Shown: positions 1 to 10,165, numbered from the stretch's first letter. The stretch is 64,000 nucleotides of DNA from VAZQ01 sp963739175 (GCA_963739175.1 CAVTZH010000004.1:107401-171400), one strand, 5' to 3'. Program-made: numbers and translations. Notes: generated from the sequence alone by a model not told the origin.

Positions 1-310
1 GCTGCGAGGCTTTCAGCCAATCCTCGTCCGAGGTTTCGCGGAAGGCGGGGATCGCGAGCGCGAGTGCGAGCACCAGCCCGCCGGCGCCGAGCGTCATTCC
101 TTCCGAGATCGGCTCGATCAGGCACCAGCGCCGTGCGCCGGAGACGTGGAAGCGGTCCATGAAAACGGTGAAGCGCTCGTAGAGCTCGCGGCCCCAGCGG
201 CGCGCGTGATAGAGGCCGGAATCGATGCGCGCGTCGAGGTCGAGGAAGAAGCGCGACAGCTTCGTCCTCCAGCCGTTCGGCCGCGGGTCATCGTTCAACA
301 GGTCGCGCAA
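1..310 (-). CDS. Penicillin-binding protein 1A family, N-terminal part (runs off the window)
   Basis: Bifunctional PBP1A-type peptidoglycan glycosyltransferase/transpeptidase, of which only about the first 100 residues are present. Read on the minus strand, the frame gives a basic cytoplasmic stretch, the motif FMDRFHVSG, then a hydrophobic membrane anchor (GGLVLALALAIPAF) followed by RETSDEDWLK. This arrangement is characteristic of PBP1A proteins in Bradyrhizobium relatives. The catalytic domains lie outside the window. No ATG is found at the expected start: the frame is closed upstream by a stop at 344-346, and only TTG codons at 308-310 or 296-298 are available. The true start may therefore be TTG, or be obscured by an indel. 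Confidence 0.75.
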   Translation of the reverse strand, partial: MRDLLNDDPRPNGWRTKLSRFFLDLDARIDSGLYHARRWGRELYERFTVFMDRFHVSGARRWCLIEPISEGMTLGAGGLVLALALAIPAFRETSDEDWLKASQ

Positions 311-704
311 GGAAGCGTCCGCCTCTGAAGGTCCGTCGAAAACCTACGATAGCAAACTTAGGTTCCGATGAACGCTCGTTCACTGATGCTCGCCATTACC
401 GGCGCAATTACGGCTGAGCCGGGCCGATTTCTTCAAGTTCCGGGCCGATTCTTAGCGGAAATGGGGCCTCCCCACTATTGCACCGGGGATACAGGGTGAA
501 CGGAAACGTACGGCGCCTGTGGACGGCGGTGATGGAACAGCGGGGCGCCTGATCGCCCGCGGGGTACCGGCGGCGGGTGATCTTACTGGCGGGAGGAGGG
601 CGAGTAAGATCGGGAAAATCGTGAATTCGTATTGTCAAACAGCGCCTTAGATCGATTGTCTTACCGTCTTACTGGTCTTGCCCTGCATCTCGCATTCTTC
701 GTAG

Positions 705-731
705 CCCGGATGAAGCGAAGCGAAATCCGGG
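705..731. repeat. REP-like hairpin
   Basis: Inverted repeat with arms cccggat (705-711) and atccggg (725-731) around gaagcgaagcga. The same type of element (gaagcgaagcg between ccgga-type arms) recurs at 6225-6290. It resembles short palindromic intergenic repeats common in Bradyrhizobium-like genomes. Confidence 0.6.
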
Positions 732-829
732 GCAACCGAGCTTCGGGGCATAAACCCCGCATTCCGCCATAGCGCGTCGAAGACGCGCGTAAACGCGCTA
801 ATGGCTCCATGCGGGCTACGCACTGAACT

Positions 830-890
830 ATCCCCGTCATCCTGAGGTGCCCGCCGCAGGCGGGCCTCGAAGGACGACGGCCACCGACCC
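830..890. repeat. Intergenic palindromic element
   Basis: Contains the perfect arms gcccgcc (849-855) and ggcgggc (859-865) within a gaggtgcccgcc...ggcgggcctc context, followed by gaaggacgac. It resembles a second family of dispersed intergenic repeats of this bacterial group. The assignment rests on symmetry and on memory of similar elements. Confidence 0.45.
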
Positions 891-1536
891 CGCCGCGCCG
901 TAACAAGCCGCGCACGCATCATCCTTCTCGCGAGGCACCACCCCTCCGAGGTTTGCCAAATCCCCTCACCACAAAGTGAGGGGGCGGAGCGCCGACAGGC
1001 GCTCGGGTGCAGCGGCACCCGTCGGCGGGCGAGTGACGTAGGCCCGCAGGCGCGATCGCGCGCCTCGCATCCCCGCGCAGACCAGCTTTCGCAGTCCGCG
1101 CGCCGGGGGACGCTCGCCTCTCGGCGCTCCACCGCGGCGGTTTGTTGGCCCCGAGCCCGCCTTGGCGAAACCTCCGGACGTTGCACATGAGCGGTGCCCG
1201 TCGATTTCGCATTGGCGCATTCACGCGTCCCGCTCGTAGTGGCGGAAGGGCGGTGTTGCCGGGCGCCTCCCGGGCGTCTGTTTGCATGGACAGACTCGCG
1301 GGACGCCGCATCCCGGCCTGGGCGCGACGACGCGGGCCCAATGCGATGCCTCGCGACGAGCACCCTCGGCGGCCGGGAAGAAGGAATATAGTCATTTGAA
1401 TATAATCCTGTCAAGAGCGCTGTTGATGTTCTCTATATGTTCTTGACCATTCAGCAACTCAACGCCTAATGTAGTTCGCCCTCGCACTCGGCTTCCGAAT
1501 CTCGCAGGGGTGTGTTTGTCCGTCGAGCCGAGCGTC

Positions 1537-2740
1537 ATGTCCGACCGAGTCGAACGACCGAAAGCCTGACCGCATCGGCGCGCAATCTCTGGATCTGCGC
1601 GACGACCTGCGCACTCGCCTGCGCGAATCTCGCACCCGAGGCCTTCTCGGAAGGCAAGCTCGACGCTGACAAGCTGAAAGCCCTGCTCGGTGAGAACGGC
1701 GACGTGAGCGCGGCAGCGTTACAGCTTCTCGTGGGCGGGCAAGCGCGACGCCATCGCTATGCTGCAACTGCCGACACGCGCGACGCTGGTGCCGGACCGC
1801 GACAATAGCGTCAACTTCGACGAGGCGCAGCACGTCTTCGTTGAGGGCGAGAACCTGGAGGTCTTGAAAGTCCTCTACCGTTCCTATTTCGGGCGGGTGA
1901 AGATGATCTATATCGACCCACCCTATAACACCGGCAACGATTTCATCTATTCCGACGATTTTGCGATCCGCTCGACCACTATCTTGGTTCACCGGGCAGA
2001 AGAACGGCGATGAGCGACGTATACCACCTCGCAGGTGGAGAAGAGCGGCCGTATCCATTCCGCGTGGCTGAGCATGATGTATCCGAGGTTGGTGCTAGCG
2101 CGCCAGTTTCTGCGCGAGGATGGGGTTAATTTTGTAAGCGGAGACGATCATGAGTTTGTGAACCTAAGAGACTCTGATGAATGAAATATTTGGCGAAGAG
2201 AATTTCCTTGCAACGATCAATATGGCAGAAGGTGTTTTCGCCAAAAAACACCGCGAGACATTTCTCCGACGACATCATGACTATATCCTGGCATACGCCA
2301 GGAACGCTGACACTTCGGCTTCCACAACTTTTGCCGAGAAGTGAAGAGGCTACCTCTCGATATACGAATCGGACAATGATTCCCGAGGAGATTGGAGTTC
2401 AAGCGATCTCACTGCTTGGAACTCACTATTCGGAAGGGCTCTATGAAGTGGAAGAGCCCTGGCGGAAAGAAGTTCAAGCCAACGATCGGTACTTATTGGC
2501 GCATAAAGAAATCAAAGTTTGATCAGCTTCGAGAAAGACGGTCGCATTTCGGTGGGGCGAGGATGAGTCGAATATGCCGCGTCTAAAGCGGTTCGTCTCT
2601 GAGGTTAAGGCCGGTGTCGTTCGCAGACGCTCTGGTTTCACAGGACGTTGGACATAGCTCGAAGACGCCAGAGATTGCGCTACGCGAAGGTCATGGCCTC
2701 ACGGCGCGTATGAAAAAATCTTCAGATGCCGGCAACCAGA
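1537..2740 (+). pseudogene. mod: Type III restriction-modification methyltransferase (Mod), broken
   Basis: Remains of a beta-class DNA adenine-N6 methyltransferase. Reading across frames gives DLRDDLRTRLRE, then EAFSEGKLD.DKLKALLGE, then VFVEGENLEVLKVLY, FGRVKMIYIDPPYNTGNDFIY (catalytic DPPY motif at about 1912-1935), SAWLSMMYPRLVLARQFLREDG and MNEIFGEENFLATI. After about 2230 only fragments can be followed (YILAYARNAD, GTYWRI..SKFDQLRE, MPRLKRFVSEVKAG near 2570-2610). At least five frame changes are needed. The carboxy-terminal part that would carry the AdoMet-binding FxGxG motif of this class cannot be found before res begins, so the gene looks truncated as well as frameshifted. Confidence 0.8.
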
Positions 2741-2979
2741 ATTGTTCGCATGTCACTGATCCTGACCGCGAGCAATCATTCGTCATATGCCTAAGACGAC
2801 ACGCTTACACTCGATGCCGTGCGGGCGCTCAAACTCCCACGAATTCGTTATTCGTCTGTCGCGACACGGCGCTCGCAACGACACGCTGTCGGCGAATTTG
2901 GCGCTGCAATGCCGACTGAAGGTGTTGTGAGGCGTGTCGCTGGGTCAAGCCCGGCTGTGACAATCGATAGGGCGCCTAT

Positions 2980-5708
2980 GGAATTCAAATTCGATTCCGC
3001 TCGAGAGCATCAACTCGACGCCATCACCGCGGCGTGCGGATTGCTCGAAGGCCAGCCTTATGTGCGCAGCCAGCCGTCGTTGTGCCCAGCGGCGCATCGT
3101 TTCAGGTCATCGCGAACCGGCTCGATCTGGACGAGGGCACGATCTGTCGAACCTGCACAAAACGCAGTGTGATCGCGGCATCAAACCGGACGCCAAGCTC
3201 GAAACCATCGAGACTGAGATCGAGATCGTCTCCGGCCCGAAGCAGAGCGCGGTTTGCCGAATTTCTCGGTGGAGATGGAGACTGGCACCGGCAAGACCTA
3301 CGTCTATCTGCGCGACGGCGCTCGACCTGTTTCCCGCTTCGGGCTGCGCAAGTTCATCGTCGTCGTGCCTTCAGTTGCGGTCCGCGAGGGCGTGCTGAAG
3401 ACGCTGCGCATCACCGAGAAGCATTTGAAGCGAGCTTTCGCAAGTCCGCCTTACCGGTTCAGCGTTTACGACTCGGCGAACCTATCGCCAGGTGCGCAAT
3501 TTCGCGCTGTCCGACGGGCGTCGAACTGATGGTCATGACCATCGACGCCTTTGCCCGCGCCGAGAACGTCATCAACGCCAGACCACCGACCGCCTGCAAG
3601 GGCGAGAAGCCCGATTCACCTGATCCAGGCGGTGCGGCCGATGTCTGATCCTGGACGAGCCGCAGAACATGGAGAGCGAGATCCGGGTGCGCGCGCTCGC
3701 GGCGCTCGATCCGCTGTTCGCGCTACGCTACAGCGCCACCCACCGCAATCCCTACAATGTCATCGATCGCCTGACGCCATTTGACGCCTATCGGCAGGGC
3801 TTGGTGAAACGCATCGAGGTCGCCTCAGTCACGGAGGACGACAACGCCAACCTGCCTTTCATTCGCGTCGATGACATCACGACTGCGAAAGAGGACGCTA
3901 CGTGCGCGGTTATCGTTGCATGTCCTCAGAAGGACCGGGGCGATCGCCGAAGCAGCCCTGACCATCAAACCTGGCGACGATCTCGCTGATAAAACCGGCC
4001 GTGCCGGACTACCAGGGTTATGTCGTGGACGAGATCAATTGGGGCGCCGGCTTCGTTCGATTTTCCAACAACGTGGAAGTCAGAAGAAGGCCAGGCCATT
4101 GGTACTGAAAAGGACGCAATCTTCGAAGCGCAGATTCGCTATACCGTCGAGGAGCATTTTCGAAAACAGGCGCGCTATCGCGAGCGCGGCATCAAAGATT
4201 CTGTCGCTGTTCTTCATCGACAAGGTGGAGAATTACGCGAACGCGGACGGGCTGATCCGCAAGCTGTTCATCAAGGCGTTCGACGACGTGAAAACGGCTT
4301 ATCCGGATGGCGCAACATCAATCCGATGGCGGGTGCAGGCTTCCTACTTCGCCAGCAGACGACGCGCAAGGGTGGGGAGGTGGAATTCCTCGATACGTCG
4401 TGGCGAACCAAGGAGGACGAGGCCGCCTTTGATCTCATCATGCGGGACAAGGAGCGGCTGCTTTCATTCGACGAACCGGTGTCGTTCATCTTTTCACATT
4501 CGGCTTTGCGCGAAGGCTGGGACAATCCCAACGTCTTTCAGATTTGCACGCTTCGCGAAGTCGGCTCGGAGACCGAGCGCCGGCAACAGGTGGGGCGCGG
4601 CATCCGGCTGCCGGTCGATCAGGCTGGCGACCGCGTGCGCGATGAAGCAGTGAATGTGCTGACGGTGGTCGCGAGCGAGAGCTATGAGCTCTATCGTCAC
4701 CGGTTTGCAAAGCGAAATCGAGGAGGCCTACGGCATCGAAGGTGTGCCGCCGAAACCGGCCGATGCACGCAAGCGCAAGACGCTCAAGCTTCGCAAACAC
4801 TACCTGCTGAAGCCGGAGTTCAAGGCGCTATGGGATCAGATCAAGCACAAGACACAGTATGCGGTGAAAGTAGACACCGAGAAGCTGATTGCAGATGTAA
4901 CTCCGGAACTCGACAAGGCGACGATCCGCAAGCCGCGCGTCACGATCGCCAAGGCTGAATTGCGTGCTGCCAAAAAAGAGGACCTGTTCGAGGCGATCGT
5001 GCAAAGCGGGGCGCGCACAGCCATTGACCTGACCGGGCGTTACCCGCTGCCGAACCTCGTCGAGATCATGGAAAGCTTGATGGAGAACACGTCGCCGCCC
5101 ATGCGGGTATCGCGCAAGACGCTATTGGAGGTATTCAAGCGGAGCGCAAATCGGCAGGCAGCGCTCGGACAATCCGCACGAATTCGCGACCGTCGCTGTT
5201 TGGCATTGTCAAAGCCAAACTCGCAGACCAGCTCGTCGACGGCATCAAGTACGAGAAGATCGACGAGTGGTACGACCAGACGCTGTTCAAGAGCGAAATT
5301 GAGAACGTTTGGGCGGACTACCTTGAGCCGAGCGAAGCAAGCGCTGGCGTTGGCGGCACGCATATCTACGATGGGGGACCCTTTGATTCCGAGGTCGAGA
5401 AGACCTTTGCCGAAGACCTCGAAAAGCGAAAGGATGTTAAGCTCTACATCAAATTACCGAACTGGTTCGAGGTCGCGACACCGATCGGCGCTTACAATCC
5501 CGATTGGGCGATAGTGATGGAAAATCCGGAAGGCGGGGCGGACCTTCTCTATCTTGTACGCGAAACCAAGCACACGCTCGACCTCAATAAGCTGCGACCG
5601 GACGAGAAGCGGAAAATCATCTGTGGCCGCAGTCATTTTCGGGGGGCATTGAATGTGAACTACAAGCTTGTAACCAAAGCCTCGGAGCTGCCGAACGAGG
5701 GCGTCTGA
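2980..5708 (+). pseudogene. res: Type III restriction endonuclease subunit (Res), multiply frameshifted
   Basis: Restriction subunit with a superfamily II helicase motor and a PD-(D/E)xK nuclease. It starts MEFKFDSAREHQLDAI and ends SELPNEGV. Across frames one sees the Walker A motif METGTGKTYVY (about 3280), the DEPQ box (LDEPQNMESEIRVRALAAL, about 3650), helicase motif VI region (ERRQQVGRGIRLP, about 4580) and the nuclease core YNPDWAIVM...LVRETK (about 5490-5570). At least ten single-base frame changes interrupt it, yet protein sequence is preserved almost end to end. The longest clean pieces lie at about 4685-5150 and 5514-5708. Either decay or low sequence quality could explain this. Confidence 0.85.
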
Positions 5709-5714
5709 AGCGCG

Positions 5715-6212
5715 TTGAATGAGGCGAACGCACGACGACGTCCCTTCTGGAAACGCAAATCCCTCTCGGAGATGACCGATCGGGAGTGGGAATCGCTGTG
5801 CGACGGCTGCGGCAAGTGCTGCCTGGTCAAGCTCGAGGACGCCGACGATTCCTCCAAGACCTATTTCACCGATGTCGGCTGCAAGCTGCTCGACGGCGAG
5901 AGCTGCCGTTGCACCGACTACAAGCACCGCACCGACAAGGTGAAGGATTGCGTGCGGCTGACGCCGCGCAACATCCGCCGCATCGTCTGGCTGCCGCCGT
6001 CCTGCGGCTACCGGCTGGTCGCCGACGGCAAGGATCTCTACTGGTGGCATCCGCTGGTGTCGGGCGATCCGGAGACCGTGCACATCGCCGGCGTCTCGGT
6101 GCGCGGGCGCGTCGGCGCGTCGGAGGAGGCGGTGCGCGACGAGGAGCTGGAGGATCGGATTGTGGATTGGCCGCTGCGGCTGTCGCGGATGGCGAGAAAG
6201 AAGGCGGGGTAG
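5715..6212 (+). CDS. YcgN-family cysteine-cluster protein (UPF0260)
   Basis: Small cytosolic protein of 165 residues with the family's conserved cysteine cluster: LCDGCGKCCLVKLED near the amino end, then GCKLLD.ESCRCTDYKHR and KDCVRLTP, then WLPPSCGYRL. The spacing suggests a metal or Fe-S site; the function of the family is unknown. The only start that keeps the expected amino terminus is TTG at 5715, 6 nt after the res stop; an internal ATG at 5773 would remove the KRKSLSEM stretch that resembles family members. The preceding res gene is broken, so co-transcription carries no functional hint. Confidence 0.85.
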   Translation: MNEANARRRPFWKRKSLSEMTDREWESLCDGCGKCCLVKLEDADDSSKTYFTDVGCKLLDGESCRCTDYKHRTDKVKDCVRLTPRNIRRIVWLPPSCGYRLVADGKDLYWWHPLVSGDPETVHIAGVSVRGRVGASEEAVRDEELEDRIVDWPLRLSRMARKKAG

Positions 6213-6224
6213 GGCGGCTTGCTC

Positions 6225-6372
6225 GTGTCCCGGACGCGGTGCAGTGTGAAGCGAAGCGCAATGGTGCACCGCAGATCCGGGACCCCGGTTGCTTGCTTTT
6301 GCCTTTGACAAGAAACCGGGGTCCCGGGTCAGCAGCGCATCATTTCATGCTGCGCTGCGCCCGGGACACGAG
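6225..6372. repeat. Nested inverted-repeat element downstream of the YcgN gene
   Basis: The central arms gatccgggaccccggtt (6274-6290) and aaccggggtcccgggtc (6314-6330) form a long hairpin. An inner sub-element at 6227-6282 (tcccgga...gcggtgca...tgcaccgc...tccggga) and a related copy at 6330-6370 (gcagcgcat...atgctgcgctgc...gggaca) make it a compound element of the REP or BIME type. Confidence 0.6.
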
Positions 6373-6424
6373 ATCGTGCCGCGCGCGTACATATTGCGTA
6401 TTGTGAAGCGTTGCGACGGTGGCC

Positions 6425-6625
6425 CTACGCCACCCGATGCCCGAGCACGAATTCCGCCGGGCCGAGCGGCGGCTGGAACGCCACCACCGTGAACAGCGCG
6501 GCCGGGTCGTCCTCCGCCACGATGATGTGGATGAGCTTGACCCGCACCGGCCCGCCGGGCGTGCGATAGAGGCCGATCTCCTTGGGGCAGCCGAGCTCGC
6601 CCCACGTGATCTGCGGCGCAATCAT
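6425..6625 (-). CDS. Small conserved hypothetical protein
   Basis: A protein of 66 residues starting MIAPQITWGELGCPKE, with a short valine/isoleucine-rich strand (VKLIHIIVAEDD) and ending FVLGHRVA. Starting at 6625 rather than at an upstream codon is favoured because AGAGG lies 5 nt before this ATG. It has the look of a genuine small globular protein and resembles uncharacterised proteins of Bradyrhizobium relatives as I recall them. No function can be inferred. Confidence 0.55.
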   Translation of the reverse strand: MIAPQITWGELGCPKEIGLYRTPGGPVRVKLIHIIVAEDDPAALFTVVAFQPPLGPAEFVLGHRVA

Positions 6626-6862
6626 CTGCGCCTCTCGTTGCGCCGTCGCTACCCGCCGCGCCGTCATCCGCCGATCCCCCCGAGCCGTGCGCGGACGCTA
6701 AGGCGATTCCCGTTTAACGGGATACCCGGAATGAGCGGCAACGCACGTTGTGCACAATTTCAACAGGCAACCGAGGCTATCCGGGGCATATGTCGGGTGT
6801 GTGTCGGACCGGCACGGTGATACGCGAATGAAGAGATGGCTCTGTGAAAGTGCCGCGAGCTC

Positions 6863-7048
6863 GGTCGGATTCCCTCTCCAGTCGAAGTCGGATGTTTCCG
6901 ACTTCGACCACGTAATTAAGTGCCGAACTCGGGTAAACCCGAGTTCGGATGGGGAGAGGGTTAGGGTGAGGGGGTTCGAACCTATCGAGAGATCTATCCC
7001 CCCTCACCCCACCCCTCTCCCCAATGGGGAGAGGGAGCCGACCGAGCC
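6863..7048. repeat. Dispersed palindromic repeat, copy A (full length)
   Basis: About 185 bp with nested symmetry. Hairpin 1 has arms tcgaagtcgga / tccgacttcga (6882-6907). Hairpin 2 is ccgaactcgggt-aa-acccgagttcgg (6923-6948). An outer pair pairs ggggagagggttagggtgaggggg with ccccctcacccc.cccctctcccc. Closely related copies lie at 8641-8760, 12064-12258 and 14279-14463. The word ggttcgaacc inside it resembles a tRNA T-loop, but no tRNA is present. Confidence 0.85.
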
Positions 7049-7110
7049 TGCCGCATGATCATGATGCAGCTTCAACGACCGACGAACCATTCGTATAAGG
7101 TGCCGCCGGT

Positions 7111-8619
7111 ATGACCTCCGCCCCCGCCGAACCACCGCACCAAACACCCCCGCCGCTCGACCACGCCGCCATCCGCCCGATCATCGCCGGGCTGATGCTC
7201 GCGATGTTCCTCTCGGCGCTGGAGCAGACCATCGTCGCGCCGGCGCTCGCCGCCATCGGGCGCAGCCTCGACGACTTCGAGAACCTGTCCTGGGTGGTGA
7301 CCGCCTATCTGCTCTCGGCGACGGTGGCGACGCCGCTGTTCGGCAAGCTCTCCGACATCTACGGCCGCCGCGCCATGATGCTGATCGCGGTCGCGATCTT
7401 CCTCCTCGGCTCGCTCGCCTGCGCGCTGGCGCCGACCATGGGCATGCTGATCCTCGCCCGCGCGCTGCAGGGTTTTGGCGGCGGCGGCATATTGCCGTTG
7501 GCGCAGACCGTGATCGCCGACATCCTGACCCCGCGCGAGCGCCCGATCTTCCAGAGCTATTCGTCGGTCATGTTCATGACCGCGTCGATCCTCGGCCCGC
7601 TCGCCGGCGGCTTCCTCACCGACTACCTGCACTGGTCGTTCATCTTCTGGATCATGCTGCCGATGGGCGTGGTCGCGCTGGCGATGACCGACCGCGCGCT
7701 CAAGCTGATCCCGCGCAACGACCGCCCGCACAAGCTCGACGTGATCGGCGCCGCGGTGATGGTGGTGGCGTCGGTGCTTTTACTGCTCGCGCTGTCCTGG
7801 GGCGGCGTGCGCTATCCCTGGCGCTCGTTCGAGGTGATCGCGCTGCTCGTCGCGTCGGCGCTGCTGTGGCTCGCGTTCGCGTGGCGGCTGGCGACCGCGC
7901 CGGAGCCGTTCATCCCGCTCACGCTGATCCGCGAGCCGCTGATCGCGTGGATGGTCGCGGCCGGCTTCTTTTCGATCGGCACCATCATCGGGCTCTCGAT
8001 CATGGTGCCGCTCTATCTCGAATTGGTGCTCGGCTTCTCGGCCTTGGGCGGCGGCATCGCGCTGATCGCCTATGTGGTCGGCACCTCGTTCGGCTCGCTG
8101 TCGTCGGGGCGGCTGATGACGCGCTACACGCACTACAAGCGCGTGCCGCTGTGGTCGCTGCCGGTCTCGATCGCGACGTTCCTGCTGCTGGCGTGGATGC
8201 CGGCGGGCTGGTCGCTCTCGAGCGTGTGCGCGATCCTCGCGGTCAACGGCTTCGGCGTCGGCACCATGTATCCGTTCACCACGGTGGTGATCCAGAACGC
8301 GGTCGCGCCGCACCAGTTCGGGATCGCCACCGGCACGCTCAACTTCTTCCGCCAGCTCGGCGGCGCGATCATCGTCGCGGTGTTCGTCGCGATCGTGCTC
8401 GGCGGCTTCGAAGGCGGCGAGGGCGCGCGGCTGATGGAGATGCTGACGCGGCACGGCGCCGGTGGCGCGGCCCGCGCGGCGCGCCCGGAATTCGCGCCGC
8501 TGTTCTCTTATGTGTTCGTGGCGGCGGCTCTCTGCATCGCCGCGGCGATGCTCGCGGTGCTCGCGGTCGAGGAGCGGCCGCTGCGCGGGCCGGCGACACG
8601 GGTGAAGGTGAAGGAATAG
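7111..8619 (+). CDS. DHA2-type MFS drug/solute transporter
   Basis: Inner-membrane proton-coupled exporter of the major facilitator superfamily, 502 residues, with the 14-helix layout of the DHA2 (EmrB/QacA) subfamily. Visible signatures are the first helix with FLSALEQTIVAPALAAIGRSL, the loop 2-3 motif GKLSDIYGRRAMM, and the motif C region ILGPLAGGFLTDYLHWSFIFWI. The ATG at 7111 gives the expected short cytoplasmic amino end. It is flanked on both sides by copies of the palindromic repeat. A similar protein is encoded at 20922-22448. The substrate cannot be predicted. Confidence 0.88.
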   Translation: MTSAPAEPPHQTPPPLDHAAIRPIIAGLMLAMFLSALEQTIVAPALAAIGRSLDDFENLSWVVTAYLLSATVATPLFGKLSDIYGRRAMMLIAVAIFLLGSLACALAPTMGMLILARALQGFGGGGILPLAQTVIADILTPRERPIFQSYSSVMFMTASILGPLAGGFLTDYLHWSFIFWIMLPMGVVALAMTDRALKLIPRNDRPHKLDVIGAAVMVVASVLLLLALSWGGVRYPWRSFEVIALLVASALLWLAFAWRLATAPEPFIPLTLIREPLIAWMVAAGFFSIGTIIGLSIMVPLYLELVLGFSALGGGIALIAYVVGTSFGSLSSGRLMTRYTHYKRVPLWSLPVSIATFLLLAWMPAGWSLSSVCAILAVNGFGVGTMYPFTTVVIQNAVAPHQFGIATGTLNFFRQLGGAIIVAVFVAIVLGGFEGGEGARLMEMLTRHGAGGAARAARPEFAPLFSYVFVAAALCIAAAMLAVLAVEERPLRGPATRVKVKE

Positions 8620-8640
8620 GCACCGCCTTGCAACGCATTC

Positions 8641-8760
8641 GGTGTGTTCCCTCTCCCCGGAGGGGAGAGGGTTAGGGTGAGGGGGTTCGAACCTATCGAG
8701 AGACTTATTCCCCCTCACCCCAGCCCTCTCCCCAACGGGGAGAGGGAGCAGACCGAGTCC
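8641..8760. repeat. Dispersed palindromic repeat, copy B (short form)
   Basis: Keeps the outer arms (ccctctccccggaggggagagggttagggtgaggggg and the facing cccctcacccc...ctctcccc) but lacks the two inner hairpins seen in copies A, C and D. It sits between two convergent MFS genes and may also act as a terminator. Confidence 0.8.
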
Positions 8761-8776
8761 GCTGCTCCTTTGTCGT

Positions 8777-9973
8777 CTACTTCTGCTCCTCCGGCGGCTT
8801 CACGTGCCGGAACGAGTACAACAGCGCGAGGTCGTAGACGATCTTGAGCACGCCGCACATGATGAGCGGCAAGCTTAGGAACGGCGTCGCCAGCAGGTAG
8901 CCGGCGACCGATGGGCCGAGCGAAGAGGCGAGTGAGCGCGGCACCGCGGTCACGCTCGCGGCGGCGGTGCGCTCCGCCGGCGTCACCACCGCCATCACGT
9001 AGGACGAGCGCGCCGGCACGTCCATCTGCGACAGCGCGGCGCGGATCAAGAGCAGCGTCAGCGCGACATAGAGGTTGGTCGAGAACGCCGCCAGGATGAG
9101 AAAGAGGCTGGCCGGGATGTGGGTGAACACCATGGTGTTGATGAGGCCGATTCGTTTCGAGAGCCACGCCGCCACCGGATAGGAGAAGGCGGTGAACACG
9201 CCGCTCCAGAAGAAGAACAGGCTCGCGGTCGCAAGCGACAGCTCGAAGCGTTCGAACAGCCAGAGCGCGAGCAGTGACTGCACGAGCAGTCCGCCGGCGA
9301 ACAAGTCGAGGCTGAACAGCGCCGCGAGCTTGTAGACGGTCCAGCGCGAAGGCCCGAGCGGCGTGCTCACGGCGCGGTCCTCGGCCTGCGTGTGCGGCAG
9401 CTGCCGGTAGATCACTGCGCCGACGAGGCCGAGCGCGGCATAGGCGTAGAACATCGCCTGGAACGAGGCGATGCGCGTGAACCCCAGCGTCACCAGCAGG
9501 TCGGGCGTGGCGGCGGCGAGCGAGCCGGCGGCGGTCGCGAGCGCGCCGATGAGGCTGTAGCGCGCGAAGGCGCGGGTGCGGTCGGCGTCGGCGACGCCGC
9601 GCGCCAGCATCGCGTGCTCGAGCGGCACCAGCACGCCGGCGTCGCCGGACTGCGGGTTGATGGTGCCGACAAACGCCACCAGCAGCACGAAGGCGATATG
9701 CTCGGCCTGCGGGAACACGATCCCGGTCGCGACCATCAGCGCGGCGCCGAGGATCAGCATATTGCGCAGATCATGCCGCGGCGCGACGAAGCCGACCGCG
9801 AGCGTGAGCAGCGACGAGCCGAGCAGCGCCGCGGTCGCGACGAAGCCGATCTCGACCGGCGTAAAGCCGATCGCCGAGAGATAGACCGGCAGGATGATGA
9901 CGGCGAAGCCGTCGCCGAAGCCGCGCACGCCGCGCGCGGCATAGAGCAGAAGCAATTCGGAGCGGAAGGTCAT
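8777..9973 (-). CDS. MFS transporter
   Basis: Twelve-helix major facilitator protein of about 398 residues starting MTFRSELLLLYAARG, with helices such as GFVATAALLGSSLLTLAVGF and LRNMLILGAALMVATGIVF. In the second half MDVPARSSYVMAVVTPAERTA and VTAVPRSLASSLGP resemble the central region of transporters in the group often annotated as quinolone or tetracycline exporters. An upstream ATG at 10009 would add 12 arginine-rich residues; I prefer 9973. It lies 190 bp downstream of livM in the same direction but is separated from it by a tandem repeat, so it is probably not part of the liv operon. Confidence 0.82.
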   Translation of the reverse strand: MTFRSELLLLYAARGVRGFGDGFAVIILPVYLSAIGFTPVEIGFVATAALLGSSLLTLAVGFVAPRHDLRNMLILGAALMVATGIVFPQAEHIAFVLLVAFVGTINPQSGDAGVLVPLEHAMLARGVADADRTRAFARYSLIGALATAAGSLAAATPDLLVTLGFTRIASFQAMFYAYAALGLVGAVIYRQLPHTQAEDRAVSTPLGPSRWTVYKLAALFSLDLFAGGLLVQSLLALWLFERFELSLATASLFFFWSGVFTAFSYPVAAWLSKRIGLINTMVFTHIPASLFLILAAFSTNLYVALTLLLIRAALSQMDVPARSSYVMAVVTPAERTAAASVTAVPRSLASSLGPSVAGYLLATPFLSLPLIMCGVLKIVYDLALLYSFRHVKPPEEQK

Positions 9974-10029
9974 CGCGGTCGTCCCGGCAAACATCGGCCT
10001 CCTCCGCAACGGAAGGAGACGGTGCTTGG

Positions 10030-10077
10030 GCTTATAGCCTTTTGGGCTTGTAGCCTTTTGGGCTTGTAGCCTTTTGG
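10030..10077. repeat. 16-bp tandem repeat, three copies
   Basis: Three consecutive 16-mers: gcttatagccttttgg (10030-10045), then gcttgtagccttttgg twice (10046-10077). They lie between livM and the MFS gene. The first copy differs at one position. Confidence 0.9.
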
Positions 10078-10165
10078 CTTTTCAGGCCTTGAAGGAAACG
10101 GGGCGACCGCCGAAAGCCCCGTCGATTGCTGACTATCGCAAAATACCCGATCGTGCAATCGGTGA

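Larger units (their letters stand above)
347..1536. other. Gene-free stretch of about 1.2 kb with REP-like elements
   Basis: I see no credible gene here. Open frames on both strands have arginine- and proline-rich compositions typical of chance frames in GC-rich DNA. The stretch contains a REP-like hairpin (705-731), a second palindromic element (about 830-890), and a GC-rich segment from about 950 to 1390. It ends in an AT-rich patch (about 1385-1450) that could hold a promoter for the following restriction-modification genes. The part near 420-460 repeats a short word (gggccgattct-like), which could be the end of an old insertion sequence; this is not firm. Confidence 0.5.

Noticed and set aside
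647..1414. Several open frames of 80-255 residues on both strands
   Set aside because: Compositions are dominated by Arg, Pro, Ser and Ala with no domain or ribosome-binding site, and they overlap REP-like elements.
6975..7000. tRNA-like T-loop ggttcgaacc
   Set aside because: The word belongs to the dispersed palindromic repeat (also in copies B and D); no cloverleaf, anticodon arm or CCA-end context surrounds it.
7780..8718. Long minus-strand open frames across the first DHA2 gene and similar ones across 20907-22409
   Set aside because: Arginine/histidine/glutamate-rich shadows of GC-rich transporter genes; no start signal and no domain.
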